From Arundinibacter roseus (GTDB lineage Bacteria > Bacteroidota > Bacteroidia > Cytophagales > Spirosomataceae), in NCBI RefSeq assembly GCF_004348825.1, contig NZ_SMJU01000001.1, positions 62,001 to 126,000 on the forward strand: a stretch of DNA of 64,000 nucleotides, written 5' to 3'. Numbering within the stretch: the stretch's first letter is position 1; every line of letters starts with the position of its first letter. The notes under the pieces were generated by a model, which saw nothing but the letters and a program-made list of their open reading frames with translations, made no database searches and was not told the DNA's origin. Below are positions 1-8,781 of this stretch, one piece after another. A program made the position numbers and the translations under genes.

Positions 1-101
1 GCCCCCACGTTGAACCCTTCTGTGTTGGATCGAACGTCCTGCGCGTGTAGCGAACTATGAATTGCAAAAATTACCAGAACAAGAAATACAGGCGTTTTCA
101 T
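1..101 (-). CDS. Partial secreted protein (N-terminus only)
   Basis: Only the first 33 codons are inside the window; the gene continues past the left edge. The start is the ATG at 99-101 on the minus strand. The N-terminus (MKTPVFLVLVIFAIHSSLHA, then Q) is a clear Sec signal peptide with a likely cleavage after HA, so the product is exported. It lies 81 bp downstream of the membrane-anchored kinase gene on the same strand and may be the last gene of the kinase/phosphatase/FHA operon. Too little is visible to name a family. Confidence 0.6.
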   Translation of the reverse strand, partial: MKTPVFLVLVIFAIHSSLHAQDVRSNTEGFNVG

Positions 102-182
102 AAAAGTTTTGGGTAAAAGTGATGGATTTATCAATTATGTAAATTATTGATTTTCAATTATTTAGATAAAAATAAAATGATT

Positions 183-1985
183 TCATTGTCGGAGAACCAA
201 ATTGGTACGTACTACTTTCAGGCCATTGACCCGGCGACTTTGCTCAAATACTACCCGCTGACTATCCTTGGTGCTATACTCAGGAAACCGGATCGAAATC
301 CACTGTCCATTGACTGCCTCCACCGCCTCAAACTGCACCGCCAGGTACGCTTTTTGCGCATTAGTAGCTTTTCGTGCATCCACGATTCGGCCCCGCACGC
401 GCGCACCAGCCACAATGACGGGCGTGCCCTGCACCACCACGGGTGCCAGCGTTCGTAGCCATATCACCTTCCCGCTGCGGTTTTCCTGATCCGAAGAAAT
501 ACTTTCCGTAAACTCCACCGGGAAGGTTTCATTTCGAAGCTCTACGGCAATCGTCCGGCTAGTAACTTTTGGCAAAACAGGGGTTTCGGGCGTTTTTTCT
601 TCTTTGATTTTTTCAGGTGTTTCCGGCTCGTTCTTTTTGGGCTCAGGTTCTTCTTCCTTTTTAGGCTCAACGGGGCTCTTGCGTTCATCGAGAGGCTTTT
701 CAGTTTTTTGCTTTTTCTTTGGCACCTGCTCTTTCTGGCCAGGCGGCGTAGCAGGTTCGTCCGTTGGATTTGAGGGTGGCACCTGCACCAACCGCGGATC
801 CAGCACAACGGCAGTTTGATTATTCAGCGGAGCCGGGCTATCCGAATCCCGGATCGTTGAAGGTGAAACCTGCAGAGAATCTGCCAGAAGCTGTCCGGGA
901 ATATCCAAATCTTCGGCAGTTGGCGCTGGATCGGATGACCAAAATCCGAGTAGCATAATTACGGCTACCAACAACAAAGCGCCCATCAAAATCAGCCCTT
1001 CCAGCGTCAGCACAGACTCTTTGATTTTTTTCCAACCTTCTGATCTTTCACTACGAATAGACGAGTCGGCCAGTCGGGTGGGTTCTACCCGGGGCTTGTC
1101 GGCGGTTACGGTGGTTGGTTTTATGGAGGCAATGCGGGTAGGTTGCTGAAAATCAAGCCAGTTCAGCAGTCCCGGCGCCACAACTGCGGTAAGCGCCTGC
1201 CTGAGTTCGGGTGCAGAAATGAATCGTTTTTCAGGTTTTTTATGAAGTAATTTTTCAAGAATCTGTTCAAGATTTTTGGGTAGTTCTGCCCGATGCTCCC
1301 GAATAGGAATTGGTTTCTGACTCAGAATATGGGTGATCAACGTTGAATCCGTACTAGCTCTGAACGGCATTTTTCCCGATAACAGCTCATATAGCAAAAT
1401 CCCGACGGCATACAGATCGGAAGGAACCGACGGCTCGCCACCATCCAAAAGTTCGGGAGCCATGTATTCCAGCGTGCCCATCACCCGGTTGACGCGTGTC
1501 AGGCGCTCGCTACCCACGAGCCGGGCAATGCCGAAGTCCATTAGTTTGACGAATCCATCCCGGGTCAGCATGAGGTTGGCGGGCTTAATATCGCGATGCA
1601 GAATGCCCTTCGTATGTGCATGATGCAGGCCGTCCAATGCCTGAATAATCGCCCGAATGGCATGTTCTACCGAAAAAGGCCCTTGCTTGCGAAGGAGGTT
1701 TTCGAGCGTAGCGCCATCTACAAACTCCATCACCATGAAATTATCGTCCTGATCCCGGATAAAGTTGTAGAGCGTGGCTACATTGGGATGATTAAGGCGG
1801 GCCGAAAGCACGGCTTCATTCCGAAATCGCTCAAAAAAAGTGGTGTCCCGCAGCAGGTGCGGATGCAGCATTTTGAGCGCTACCGGGCGCTGCAGGAGCG
1901 TATCGGTGGCCTTATAGACCGTTCCCATGCCGCCCTCGCCGAGCAGTTCTTCGACTCGATAGTTTTGAATCAAACGCCCGATCAT
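183..1985 (-). CDS. Membrane-anchored Ser/Thr protein kinase (PknB-like)
   Basis: A 600-aa eukaryotic-type kinase. Residues about 8-270 hold the kinase domain: glycine loop GEGGMGTVYK, ATP-binding Lys38, catalytic HRDIKPANL with Asp132, and DFG with Asp150, so it looks active. A single hydrophobic helix (about 328-349) follows. Then comes a Pro/Lys/Glu-rich linker of over 100 residues (about 365-475) and a beta-rich C-terminal domain of about 120 residues that should lie outside the cytoplasm. No PASTA or NHL repeats are seen, so the sensor domain is not one of the common kinds. The ATG overlaps the end of the PP2C gene by 4 bp, which implies translational coupling between kinase and phosphatase. 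Substrates are unknown; the FHA-protease upstream is an obvious candidate (inference). Confidence 0.9.
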   Translation of the reverse strand: MIGRLIQNYRVEELLGEGGMGTVYKATDTLLQRPVALKMLHPHLLRDTTFFERFRNEAVLSARLNHPNVATLYNFIRDQDDNFMVMEFVDGATLENLLRKQGPFSVEHAIRAIIQALDGLHHAHTKGILHRDIKPANLMLTRDGFVKLMDFGIARLVGSERLTRVNRVMGTLEYMAPELLDGGEPSVPSDLYAVGILLYELLSGKMPFRASTDSTLITHILSQKPIPIREHRAELPKNLEQILEKLLHKKPEKRFISAPELRQALTAVVAPGLLNWLDFQQPTRIASIKPTTVTADKPRVEPTRLADSSIRSERSEGWKKIKESVLTLEGLILMGALLLVAVIMLLGFWSSDPAPTAEDLDIPGQLLADSLQVSPSTIRDSDSPAPLNNQTAVVLDPRLVQVPPSNPTDEPATPPGQKEQVPKKKQKTEKPLDERKSPVEPKKEEEPEPKKNEPETPEKIKEEKTPETPVLPKVTSRTIAVELRNETFPVEFTESISSDQENRSGKVIWLRTLAPVVVQGTPVIVAGARVRGRIVDARKATNAQKAYLAVQFEAVEAVNGQWISIRFPEYSTKDSQRVVFEQSRRVNGLKVVRTNLVLRQ

Positions 1986-2833
1986 AGCAAGTCAAGAGTT
2001 TCGGTAGGACGAATTTCCGCTGACTCATCGGGCTCAATCCGCTCTACAATCATCACCGTAATATTATCATGTCCGCCGCGCTGCCGGGCCAGGTCGATCA
2101 TCTGCTGGGCGGCCTCACTCACCATTTCCAGGTTAAGAAATTCGGCCATTTCATCGTCGGTCAAATAATCGTACAATCCATCGCTGCACAAAAGCAAGCG
2201 GTCGCCGTCTTCAAAAAGGTAAGCCGGTTTTTCTACATCAATTTCTACCTTGTTGTGCGTACCCATCGCGCGCGTCAGTACATTGCGTTCGGGATGCGTT
2301 TCGGCATCGGCGGGCGAAATAACCCCCTCTTCTACCAGTTTCTGCACGTAGGTATGATCCGTGGTAAGTCTTACAAACTGACCATTTTTGTAGAGATACG
2401 CCCGGCTGTCGCCCACATGCGCCACAAAAAGCTGCGCGTCCCGAATCACCACCGTGGTGCAGGTCGTGCCCATGCCTTTTTGCCGGGTATTGCGGCCCGC
2501 CGTTTGCCAGATCAGCCGATTGGCTTTGGCCAGGGCAAAATAGAGGCTATCCTCAGGACTTTCTTCCCTCTGATAGTAGGTTTTGGCCACTATTTCGGTA
2601 GCCATTTGGGAGGCTACTTCGCCGGCCGCATGTCCGCCCATGCCATCGGCAACAATGGCCAGATATCCCTTTTGGAGTTGCACTTCCCGCGTGGCCGGCC
2701 TGATAAACCGCGTGGCATCTTCGTTGTTGGTCCGTACGCAGCCTACGTCCGAAAGTGCCACGGCACGGAGTTGGTTCAGGCTTGGTGAGATTTCACCGTC
2801 AGGACTGGTTGATATCCATTTTTTCCAAAACAT
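1982..2833 (-). CDS. PP2C-family Ser/Thr protein phosphatase (Stp/PrpC-like)
   Basis: A 283-aa soluble metal-dependent phosphatase. All metal-binding motifs of bacterial PP2C enzymes are visible: VADGMGGHAAGEVAS, HVGDSRAYL, CSDGLYDYLTDDE and GGHDNITVMIV near the C-terminus. The family removes phosphate from phospho-Ser/Thr, usually reversing a partner kinase. It sits between two kinase genes, overlapping the downstream one by 4 bp and separated from the upstream one by about 30 bp. The three are therefore probably one operon and this enzyme should reset both kinases. No membrane segment or signal peptide is seen. Start is the ATG at 2831-2833. Confidence 0.93.
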   Translation of the reverse strand: MFWKKWISTSPDGEISPSLNQLRAVALSDVGCVRTNNEDATRFIRPATREVQLQKGYLAIVADGMGGHAAGEVASQMATEIVAKTYYQREESPEDSLYFALAKANRLIWQTAGRNTRQKGMGTTCTTVVIRDAQLFVAHVGDSRAYLYKNGQFVRLTTDHTYVQKLVEEGVISPADAETHPERNVLTRAMGTHNKVEIDVEKPAYLFEDGDRLLLCSDGLYDYLTDDEMAEFLNLEMVSEAAQQMIDLARQRGGHDNITVMIVERIEPDESAEIRPTETLDLL

Positions 2834-2864
2834 AGGTTTCGATGGGTTCAGTGGGGCTTTTCAA

Positions 2865-3719
2865 TTATGATTTTGGAATAAAACCAGCGAGCCATCCCGA
2901 TAAGCGGGCCAATGGTGTTTCTTCCGGGTTTCGTAGCAGGTCGAGCAATTCGGCGGCAGTCATTCGATTTTTGGGCTGATGCGTGAGCAATCGTTTGATG
3001 AGTTTTCGGGAATGTCGCGAGAGTTCAGGGACAAGCAGGTCGGGCGACATGTACATGCCTCGTTCTATCTTTACCCGGATTTCGGTTTCCGTTTTTCCAT
3101 CAAACGGACGGTAACCCGTCAGCATTTCGTACAAAAGCACCCCCAGCGACCAGCAATCCGAGTGCTCGCTCACGCGGTTCTGAAACTGCTCAGGAGCCAT
3201 CGAATATGTAGTCCCGATTACGTAGCCTTCCTGCGTCAGGCGGGGGGTGTAAGCCGCCTTGGCAATTCCAAAATCCAGCAGCCTGGCTTCTCCTTCGGTG
3301 GTTATTTTAATATTGCAGGATTTAATATCCCGATGAATAATCCCGTGTTCATGCAGCAGCACAACGGCCGAAACGAGTTGCTCCAATAGCTGTAAAGCAT
3401 ACGCTTCGGGTAACCTTCTATGGCGCATAATCAGTTTTTCGAGCGTCGGACCTTCTACATATTCCATAATAATACATGGAAGCCCGTCTTCGATTACGTA
3501 CTCATACAGAGCTGCAATATTTGGATGCTTCACTGAGGCCTGAATGTAGGCTTCGTTCTGAAAACGAGCCGCCTGATCTGTGCGCGAAAGAATCTTGATG
3601 GCTGCGGGAAGGCGGGTAGAGATGTGCTCTGCTTTGTAAACTTCACCCATTCCACCCGACCCCAACCACTTGGTCAACATGTACTTTCCAATTGTTCGGT
3701 TTGACAGCCCTCCACGCAT
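2865..3719 (-). CDS. Soluble Ser/Thr protein kinase
   Basis: A 284-aa protein that is almost only a kinase domain: glycine loop GSGGMGEVYK, Lys42, catalytic Asp131 in HRDIKSCNIKI, DFG at Asp149, and the APE-type APEQF motif. It has no transmembrane segment and no sensor domain, unlike the second kinase in this cluster. The catalytic loop is slightly unusual (KSCN instead of the usual KPAN or KPEN) but Asp and Asn are kept, so activity is expected. It follows the FHA-protease gene with a 12-bp gap and precedes the PP2C gene, so it is very likely co-transcribed. Having two kinases in one cluster suggests a cascade or two different inputs (inference). Confidence 0.92.
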   Translation of the reverse strand: MRGGLSNRTIGKYMLTKWLGSGGMGEVYKAEHISTRLPAAIKILSRTDQAARFQNEAYIQASVKHPNIAALYEYVIEDGLPCIIMEYVEGPTLEKLIMRHRRLPEAYALQLLEQLVSAVVLLHEHGIIHRDIKSCNIKITTEGEARLLDFGIAKAAYTPRLTQEGYVIGTTYSMAPEQFQNRVSEHSDCWSLGVLLYEMLTGYRPFDGKTETEIRVKIERGMYMSPDLLVPELSRHSRKLIKRLLTHQPKNRMTAAELLDLLRNPEETPLARLSGWLAGFIPKS

Positions 3720-3731
3720 AGCCTTCGTTGA

Positions 3732-5405
3732 TTAATTAATGACTTTCTTACTTCCCATGAGTTCCATTCCGTAGTGAATCGGCACCGCAAAGGTGATGCG
3801 TGCGCCCTGCTGATCGGTTTGGCTGGCGGTAAATATTCCGATCGCATTGCCGTCTTTATCAAATACCGGCCCGCCGCTGTTGCCTGCTCCCGTAGCCGAA
3901 ACAGTCAGCTGATAGTAGTCGCCCATGGTGCTGTAATAGCCCGCAACCCCGCTTTCGAGTGAGCTGCTGGTGGTTCCACGAATAATTTTTCCAATACTAC
4001 CGTCGGTTACCGTTGGATCTGGCACAGTGATTACCTGCGTACCCCGATTAGAAAAATCGTTGCCATTGTTTGCCACGACTACATCGGGCGAAATTCCTGG
4101 ATAACCCATCACCACTACTTTCTGGCCCGGCGCCATGGTAGCATCAGCATCTTTCAGGCTCACGGCTTCCATTTTGGTTGGCAAATCAATTTTAATCATA
4201 GCCACATCGTGCTTGTTGGAAATCCTGACCACCTTGCCGGGTGTACGCTGATCGTTCTTGGCGAACGTAACTTCCATGTAGGTATTGACGCCTTCAATAA
4301 TTTTTCCAGAAATAGGCTTTTGTCCAAAGAAGGATGTTTCGGCAGGCACCCAACGAATCGGATTATCGACCCGTCCGCTTATTTTCCATTGATTACCAGT
4401 ATTTTGTAGTAATAATCCAGGAAATGCATCCTGAGGAAACGAGTAGTAGGAATTCCAGCTCGCTGCTACATGTCGGTTGGTTAGAATAAAGCCATTTTCA
4501 TCCACAATAAACCCGGAGCCACTTGCCCCCGAAACGGCGATGGGCCGCCCCACAGGCGTATCTTTTTTCAAGCCCAGCAGGGGTTCAATTTTCCCTGGCT
4601 CTACTTCGATATATAGCGGAATCTCGGTGATTTGGCCCGTTTTTGGGTCTTTTTGCTGGTAGTACTGATGGTAAATATCATCTCCCGTAGGCGTGTAAAT
4701 CAGTTTATAGCCAAATTCGATAAATACCACTTTATCCAAATTTGCCTTGGCAATGGCCTCCGGATCAAAAGCTTCTGATTTTACCTGCTGAATAATCGTC
4801 GTGTCCGTTTTGACATAGGTAGTAGCCGGACGAATTTTATCTTTAAATACATAGCCAAGGGCGGTCAGTACGGCCAAAGCACCCACCAGGCTTGCTACGA
4901 GGGTACGCTGCGATTTTTTACGCTCATAGGTAATCACGCGCTCAAAGGTCTGCTTGCCGATTCCGCTCTTTTCCGGCGAAACGGTGTCGGGCATTCCGGC
5001 AGGCACAAACTCTTCGGTGGCTTTGGAAGGCACTTCTACCAGGCGCGTGGCGGCCATAAGTTCCTGCGGGCGCGGGTCCAGATCAAACACAAATACGGGA
5101 CCGTTGGTACCCAACCGGATTTCGTCGCCCGGATTAATCTTAGCGGATCCTTTAACCCGGTTTTTATTAACAAAAAGTCCATTGCGGCTTTCATGATCTA
5201 CCACGCTAAAACTCAGCTCCCCGTCTTTCACAATTTTGCCGTGCTCACGGCCCACAACTGTATCCAGGTCAGGATCAAACTGAATGTCGTTGGTGGTAGC
5301 ACGGCCAAAGGTAAGCTCACTATGTTTTTGAAAATCAAACTCTTCGATTTGATTGGCTTTTGCACCAGCCAGGTGACGAATGACAAAGGTTTTGATGGTA
5401 GTCAT
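3732..5405 (-). CDS. FHA domain - transmembrane helix - trypsin-like serine protease
   Basis: A 557-aa fusion. Residues about 10-110 are a cytoplasmic FHA domain (FGRATTND with Arg35, GREHGKI, SRNGLFVN with Asn75). A transmembrane helix lies at about 167-187. Residues about 215-550 are an HtrA/trypsin-type protease with the triad His312 (TNRHVA), Asp400 (KHDVAMIKID) and Ser510 (GAGNSGGPV). No PDZ domain is seen. FHA domains bind phosphothreonine; the protease would face the periplasm. The usual Ser of the FHA SRxH motif is Gly here (GREH), so binding may be altered. I chose the ATG at 5403-5405, where FHA homology begins; an in-frame start at 5480 would add 25 residues with no domain. It is the first gene of the kinase/phosphatase cluster. 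Confidence 0.88.
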   Translation of the reverse strand: MTTIKTFVIRHLAGAKANQIEEFDFQKHSELTFGRATTNDIQFDPDLDTVVGREHGKIVKDGELSFSVVDHESRNGLFVNKNRVKGSAKINPGDEIRLGTNGPVFVFDLDPRPQELMAATRLVEVPSKATEEFVPAGMPDTVSPEKSGIGKQTFERVITYERKKSQRTLVASLVGALAVLTALGYVFKDKIRPATTYVKTDTTIIQQVKSEAFDPEAIAKANLDKVVFIEFGYKLIYTPTGDDIYHQYYQQKDPKTGQITEIPLYIEVEPGKIEPLLGLKKDTPVGRPIAVSGASGSGFIVDENGFILTNRHVAASWNSYYSFPQDAFPGLLLQNTGNQWKISGRVDNPIRWVPAETSFFGQKPISGKIIEGVNTYMEVTFAKNDQRTPGKVVRISNKHDVAMIKIDLPTKMEAVSLKDADATMAPGQKVVVMGYPGISPDVVVANNGNDFSNRGTQVITVPDPTVTDGSIGKIIRGTTSSSLESGVAGYYSTMGDYYQLTVSATGAGNSGGPVFDKDGNAIGIFTASQTDQQGARITFAVPIHYGMELMGSKKVIN

Positions 5406-5485
5406 GATTTGAAAGGCTTTTATGTTACTGGTTTTGTTTAGTGATTTGTTGTACGTGCATGTGTTGTTTGTACGATACAAATTTC

Positions 5486-5530
5486 TTTAAATGTGCTGCG
5501 CAGCACCATCCCGAAACACCTACATTTAAA
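5486..5530. promoter_or_regulatory. Nested dyad upstream of the FHA-protease gene
   Basis: A perfect 14-bp palindrome, GTGCTGCGCAGCAC, lies at 5493-5506. It is overlapped and flanked by 9-bp inverted arms (5486-5494 and 5522-5530, TTTAAATGT/ACATTTAAA). It sits about 80-125 bp before the FHA-protease start and after the ABC exporter stop, in the only sizeable gap of the cluster. There is no T-tract typical of a terminator. An operator or a leader hairpin is possible; no regulator is identified. Confidence 0.35.
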
Positions 5531-5603
5531 CTCGTGGAAGACCTGTAATTCATAGGTATAGGTTTACCTGTATAGCGTGCAAAAACTGTCTTTGAGCATG
5601 AAT

Positions 5604-7388
5604 TTAGCCCAGCACCGTAGCCGCAAGCCGCCCCAAATTGAGCGTACGCGCATTGGAGTCAATAATCTGACGGTACAGTCCACCGGCTTTATAAAGCGAC
5701 TCGTGCGTACCCTCGCCCACCACGACTCCCTCGCTGAGCACGTAGATGTGGTCTGCGTCCATGATCTGACTGATGTTGTGCGAAATGATGACCACCGTTC
5801 GGTCTTTTTTGATGGCGTCGAGGCTGTCTTTGATTTGCTCCGCCGTAATTGCATCGAGGCTTGCGGTGGGTTCATCCAGAAAAATTACGGGGGGATTTTT
5901 AAGAAAAAGCCGCGCAATAGCTATGCGCTGCTGCTGCCCGCCCGAAAGCGAGCGGGCTTCTGAGTCGTACTGATTGGGCAATTGCATAATCTGTTCGTGC
6001 AAACTCGCCTGTCGGGCGGCTTCCCGGATGTCTTCGGGAGTGGCATCCATGCGTCCGTAGCGAATATTTTCTTCAATGGAGCCGGAGAAAATATGGTTTT
6101 TCTGCATCACAAGCCCCACTTTTTCGCGCACCCAATCGCTATTATAATCTTCCAGCGGAAGGCCGTCCAGCAAAATGCTACCCTGCGTCGGGCTGTAAAA
6201 ACCGGCCAGAAGATTCATCAGAGAGCTTTTGCCCGCCCCCGACAAACCAACCAAAGCCGTGGTTTGCCCCTGCCTGATTTCCATCGAAACGTTGCGTAGC
6301 GCCTGCGTGCCGTTGGGATACACAAAGTCAACTTCTTTGACCTGAAAATTTCCTGAAAAGGTTTCTCCACGCAAGGCCTTCGGTGTCGGTAAAAAGCGGT
6401 CGGTATTGATCATGTCAAAGAAACCTTCGGCATACGAAAGTGCCTCCGAGTATTCGTCGTAAATGCGGTGGAGGTGCCGCACGGGAGCAGATACGTTGTT
6501 GAACAACATGAGGTGAAGCAGAATGGCGCCAACGGTCATTTGCTGATTCAGCACGAAGTAAATTGTAACCACAAAAACCATCACCACACCCAGCTGCTCA
6601 GCAATAGTTTTTAGGCCATCGAACAGGTAGTTGGTGCGGTGATGTCGGATTTCGGTCGTGGAGAGCGACAACCCAAGGTGGCTTTGCCGACCCGATTCGT
6701 AGGTTTCCCGGACAAACGATTTTACCACAAAAATAGATTCCAATAAACTAAACAGCGAATTGGCTTTATCTTCTCTAAACCGCTGAATATCATGTCGCAC
6801 CTGTTTTTGCCGCCTTGATTGTTCGCGGCTAATGAGCGCATAAAGCGGCATGATAAGCGTAGCGCAAATACCCACGTAGATATTTTTCTTGTACATCAAA
6901 GCCAGCGCCAGCAATGCATTGGCGAGCATCGGCAAAATATCCACGAAAATATTCTTGACGGTTTTTGCCAGACTTTCGATGCCTTTATCAATGCGTTTTT
7001 CAAGCCGACCCGTTTGATTTTGGGGTAACGCAAAAAAGGTGAGATGGTAGCTCACGATCCGGTTGATGGTGTGTGTGTACAGATCAGCAGAAAGGTTAAA
7101 CCGCAGGCGATCGCTCAGGTACTTTTGTCCCAGTTGTACGAACAGATTCAGAATTTCTTTTCCAAAAAGAATAGCCGCCAACCCGCCCACAATCAGCCAT
7201 ACTTCCTGCTGATCGGGCAGGCCGGTATCGAGCATGCCTTGCACGGTATTTACCGAATACTCCATGACGAGGGGCGTAACCTGTGCCAGCAAGGCGCCCA
7301 CGACGGTCAGGCTGAGTGTCAGAATAAGTGCTGTGCGGTAGACTTTTACAAAAGGCCACACTTTTTTTATCAGAGTGAGCGTGTTCAT
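5604..7388 (-). CDS. ABC exporter, fused permease and ATPase (MsbA/Atm1-type half-transporter)
   Basis: A 594-aa half-transporter. Residues about 1-310 form the six-helix exporter membrane domain and about 345-580 the nucleotide-binding domain. That domain has Walker A (GLSGAGKSS), signature [13 protein letters not shown], Walker [10 protein letters not shown] and H-loop IISHN. It should act as a homodimer in the inner membrane. The substrate cannot be read from the sequence; lipids, peptides or toxic compounds are typical for the family. It starts 4 bp after the stop of the 451-aa membrane protein gene, so the two are co-translated or coupled. The about 200-bp gap downstream separates it from the FHA/kinase cluster. 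Confidence 0.92.
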   Translation of the reverse strand: MNTLTLIKKVWPFVKVYRTALILTLSLTVVGALLAQVTPLVMEYSVNTVQGMLDTGLPDQQEVWLIVGGLAAILFGKEILNLFVQLGQKYLSDRLRFNLSADLYTHTINRIVSYHLTFFALPQNQTGRLEKRIDKGIESLAKTVKNIFVDILPMLANALLALALMYKKNIYVGICATLIMPLYALISREQSRRQKQVRHDIQRFREDKANSLFSLLESIFVVKSFVRETYESGRQSHLGLSLSTTEIRHHRTNYLFDGLKTIAEQLGVVMVFVVTIYFVLNQQMTVGAILLHLMLFNNVSAPVRHLHRIYDEYSEALSYAEGFFDMINTDRFLPTPKALRGETFSGNFQVKEVDFVYPNGTQALRNVSMEIRQGQTTALVGLSGAGKSSLMNLLAGFYSPTQGSILLDGLPLEDYNSDWVREKVGLVMQKNHIFSGSIEENIRYGRMDATPEDIREAARQASLHEQIMQLPNQYDSEARSLSGGQQQRIAIARLFLKNPPVIFLDEPTASLDAITAEQIKDSLDAIKKDRTVVIISHNISQIMDADHIYVLSEGVVVGEGTHESLYKAGGLYRQIIDSNARTLNLGRLAATVLG

Positions 7389-7392
7389 AGAG

Positions 7393-8748
7393 CTATTTTT
7401 TCAGAGTACGCGCTTTGGAAAAATCCGTCGGAAGTGCCTGCATAATCTCATGCGTCAGCAATTTTCCATCCGCTTTGTAGTCATAAAAAAGCTCCGTCAT
7501 GGAAGCAATAATGTGTGGGTCATCTGTCAGGAAAGCCGTCAATTTTGAAGAGCGCCCACTTGAACTCAGCCCACTGCCCAAAATACATACGCATTTACTG
7601 CGCGCAAGACCGGGTTTGTTCTCCTGCGGGGAGCTGATGAATAGCTGAATGGGTAAAGTTCTGTTAATTTTTGTAACTCGAACACCTAAGTCCTGCATAT
7701 CCAGAATCGCCTTGGCGTGTTGGTCGTACAAGAGACGCACAAGCATAGCCTGCGGGTCGGTGTCATCTGCCGACTGTTGCGCCGGAACCATGAAGCGGTT
7801 GTGGTGAGGCACGGTTTCCTGCGCCGAAAGCGGCACGTTACTTCCTGTACGGTAGGTTTCTACCTGCACGTGTTCGTTAAAAACTTTGCCCAGATATTTT
7901 AAAAAAGCGTGGTTGGCGCCTTCGTTCTGGTCGTTTAGTGTTACAAATTCTACCTGGGCATCACTGCCGATTTTTTGGAGATAAAGCGCTGTTTCGATCA
8001 GTTGCGCTTCCACATCGGTGCAATCGCGAAGCAGCGCTTCGGCTTTTCTGGCATAGTCAAACTGTGTGGCGTTGCGCAATTCGTGCGGTTTGAGATCAGC
8101 ATGTTTGGCTACATAGTCCATGCGATAGGGTGAAATCCCTTCGATTCGGGCCGTATTGGACAACACCAACAGATTGTTTCCCTGGGACTTGGCCGATTCA
8201 ATTACCTGCGAAATACCATTCAGCGTTTCGCGCGTACCTTCCATGAGCTGCACTTTTTCGTTCACCTTCCCACTCACATCAATCATGATCGTGTTCAACG
8301 ATTGTGTAGCCTGCACGAGCAGCCCGGTTTGGGTTTTGATTCGCTCCATTTCCTGTTGATTGAGGCGATCTTTTAACCGATTGAGTTTTTCGGTCGTAAC
8401 GGTCAGGTACAAACCAATAAAAATCCCTACGAACCCACCAACTAATCCGGCAATATCGAGTTCGCGGATGTACTTATCCATGCCGGGAGAAAAAAACGGA
8501 TGGGTATCGGTCCACCGTCCGTTTTCCATTCGGAAGTCTGTCAGATAGTGTGTAGTATCGTAGAAAAGATAAAACCATTTGAGCCCCAAAGAGACAAACA
8601 GAATGGCAAATGGAATCAGGAAAAAGAACGTAAACAGCAACGGGTGCTTCTTGGTAATATCCAGCAGGACGGCAAAAAAGCCTTCGTCGGTTTCAGGAGC
8701 AGTAAGCGAAACATCGGTTTCGTCCTGAGAATGCAGGGTTGGTTTCAT
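7393..8748 (-). CDS. Membrane protein of unknown function with coiled coil and soluble C-terminal domain
   Basis: I do not recognise this 451-aa protein. Two hydrophobic helices are visible at about 37-60 and 98-117, with a short loop between them. A charged stretch at about 118-190 reads as a coiled coil (KLNRLKDRLNQQEMERIKTQ region). It is followed by a soluble domain of about 255 residues. A remote similarity to membrane proteins with phospholipase-D-like or CARF-like soluble domains is possible but not shown: no HKD motif is present. The gene sits between a DUF3592 membrane protein and an ABC exporter with very short gaps (33 and 4 bp), so it probably works with that transporter in the inner membrane. 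Confidence 0.7.
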   Translation of the reverse strand: MKPTLHSQDETDVSLTAPETDEGFFAVLLDITKKHPLLFTFFFLIPFAILFVSLGLKWFYLFYDTTHYLTDFRMENGRWTDTHPFFSPGMDKYIRELDIAGLVGGFVGIFIGLYLTVTTEKLNRLKDRLNQQEMERIKTQTGLLVQATQSLNTIMIDVSGKVNEKVQLMEGTRETLNGISQVIESAKSQGNNLLVLSNTARIEGISPYRMDYVAKHADLKPHELRNATQFDYARKAEALLRDCTDVEAQLIETALYLQKIGSDAQVEFVTLNDQNEGANHAFLKYLGKVFNEHVQVETYRTGSNVPLSAQETVPHHNRFMVPAQQSADDTDPQAMLVRLLYDQHAKAILDMQDLGVRVTKINRTLPIQLFISSPQENKPGLARSKCVCILGSGLSSSGRSSKLTAFLTDDPHIIASMTELFYDYKADGKLLTHEIMQALPTDFSKARTLKK

Positions 8749-8781
8749 GGGGCAGGAAATCGTTATGGGTGATTTGGAACG

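Noticed and set aside
138-160. AT-rich imperfect dyad downstream of the membrane-anchored kinase gene
   Set aside because: Low GC stem with a mismatch and no clear T-tract; chance is likely in such AT-rich DNA.
3732-5480. Longer FHA-protease start at 5480
   Set aside because: The extra 25 residues have no domain similarity, and the ATG at 5405 lies right at the FHA homology.
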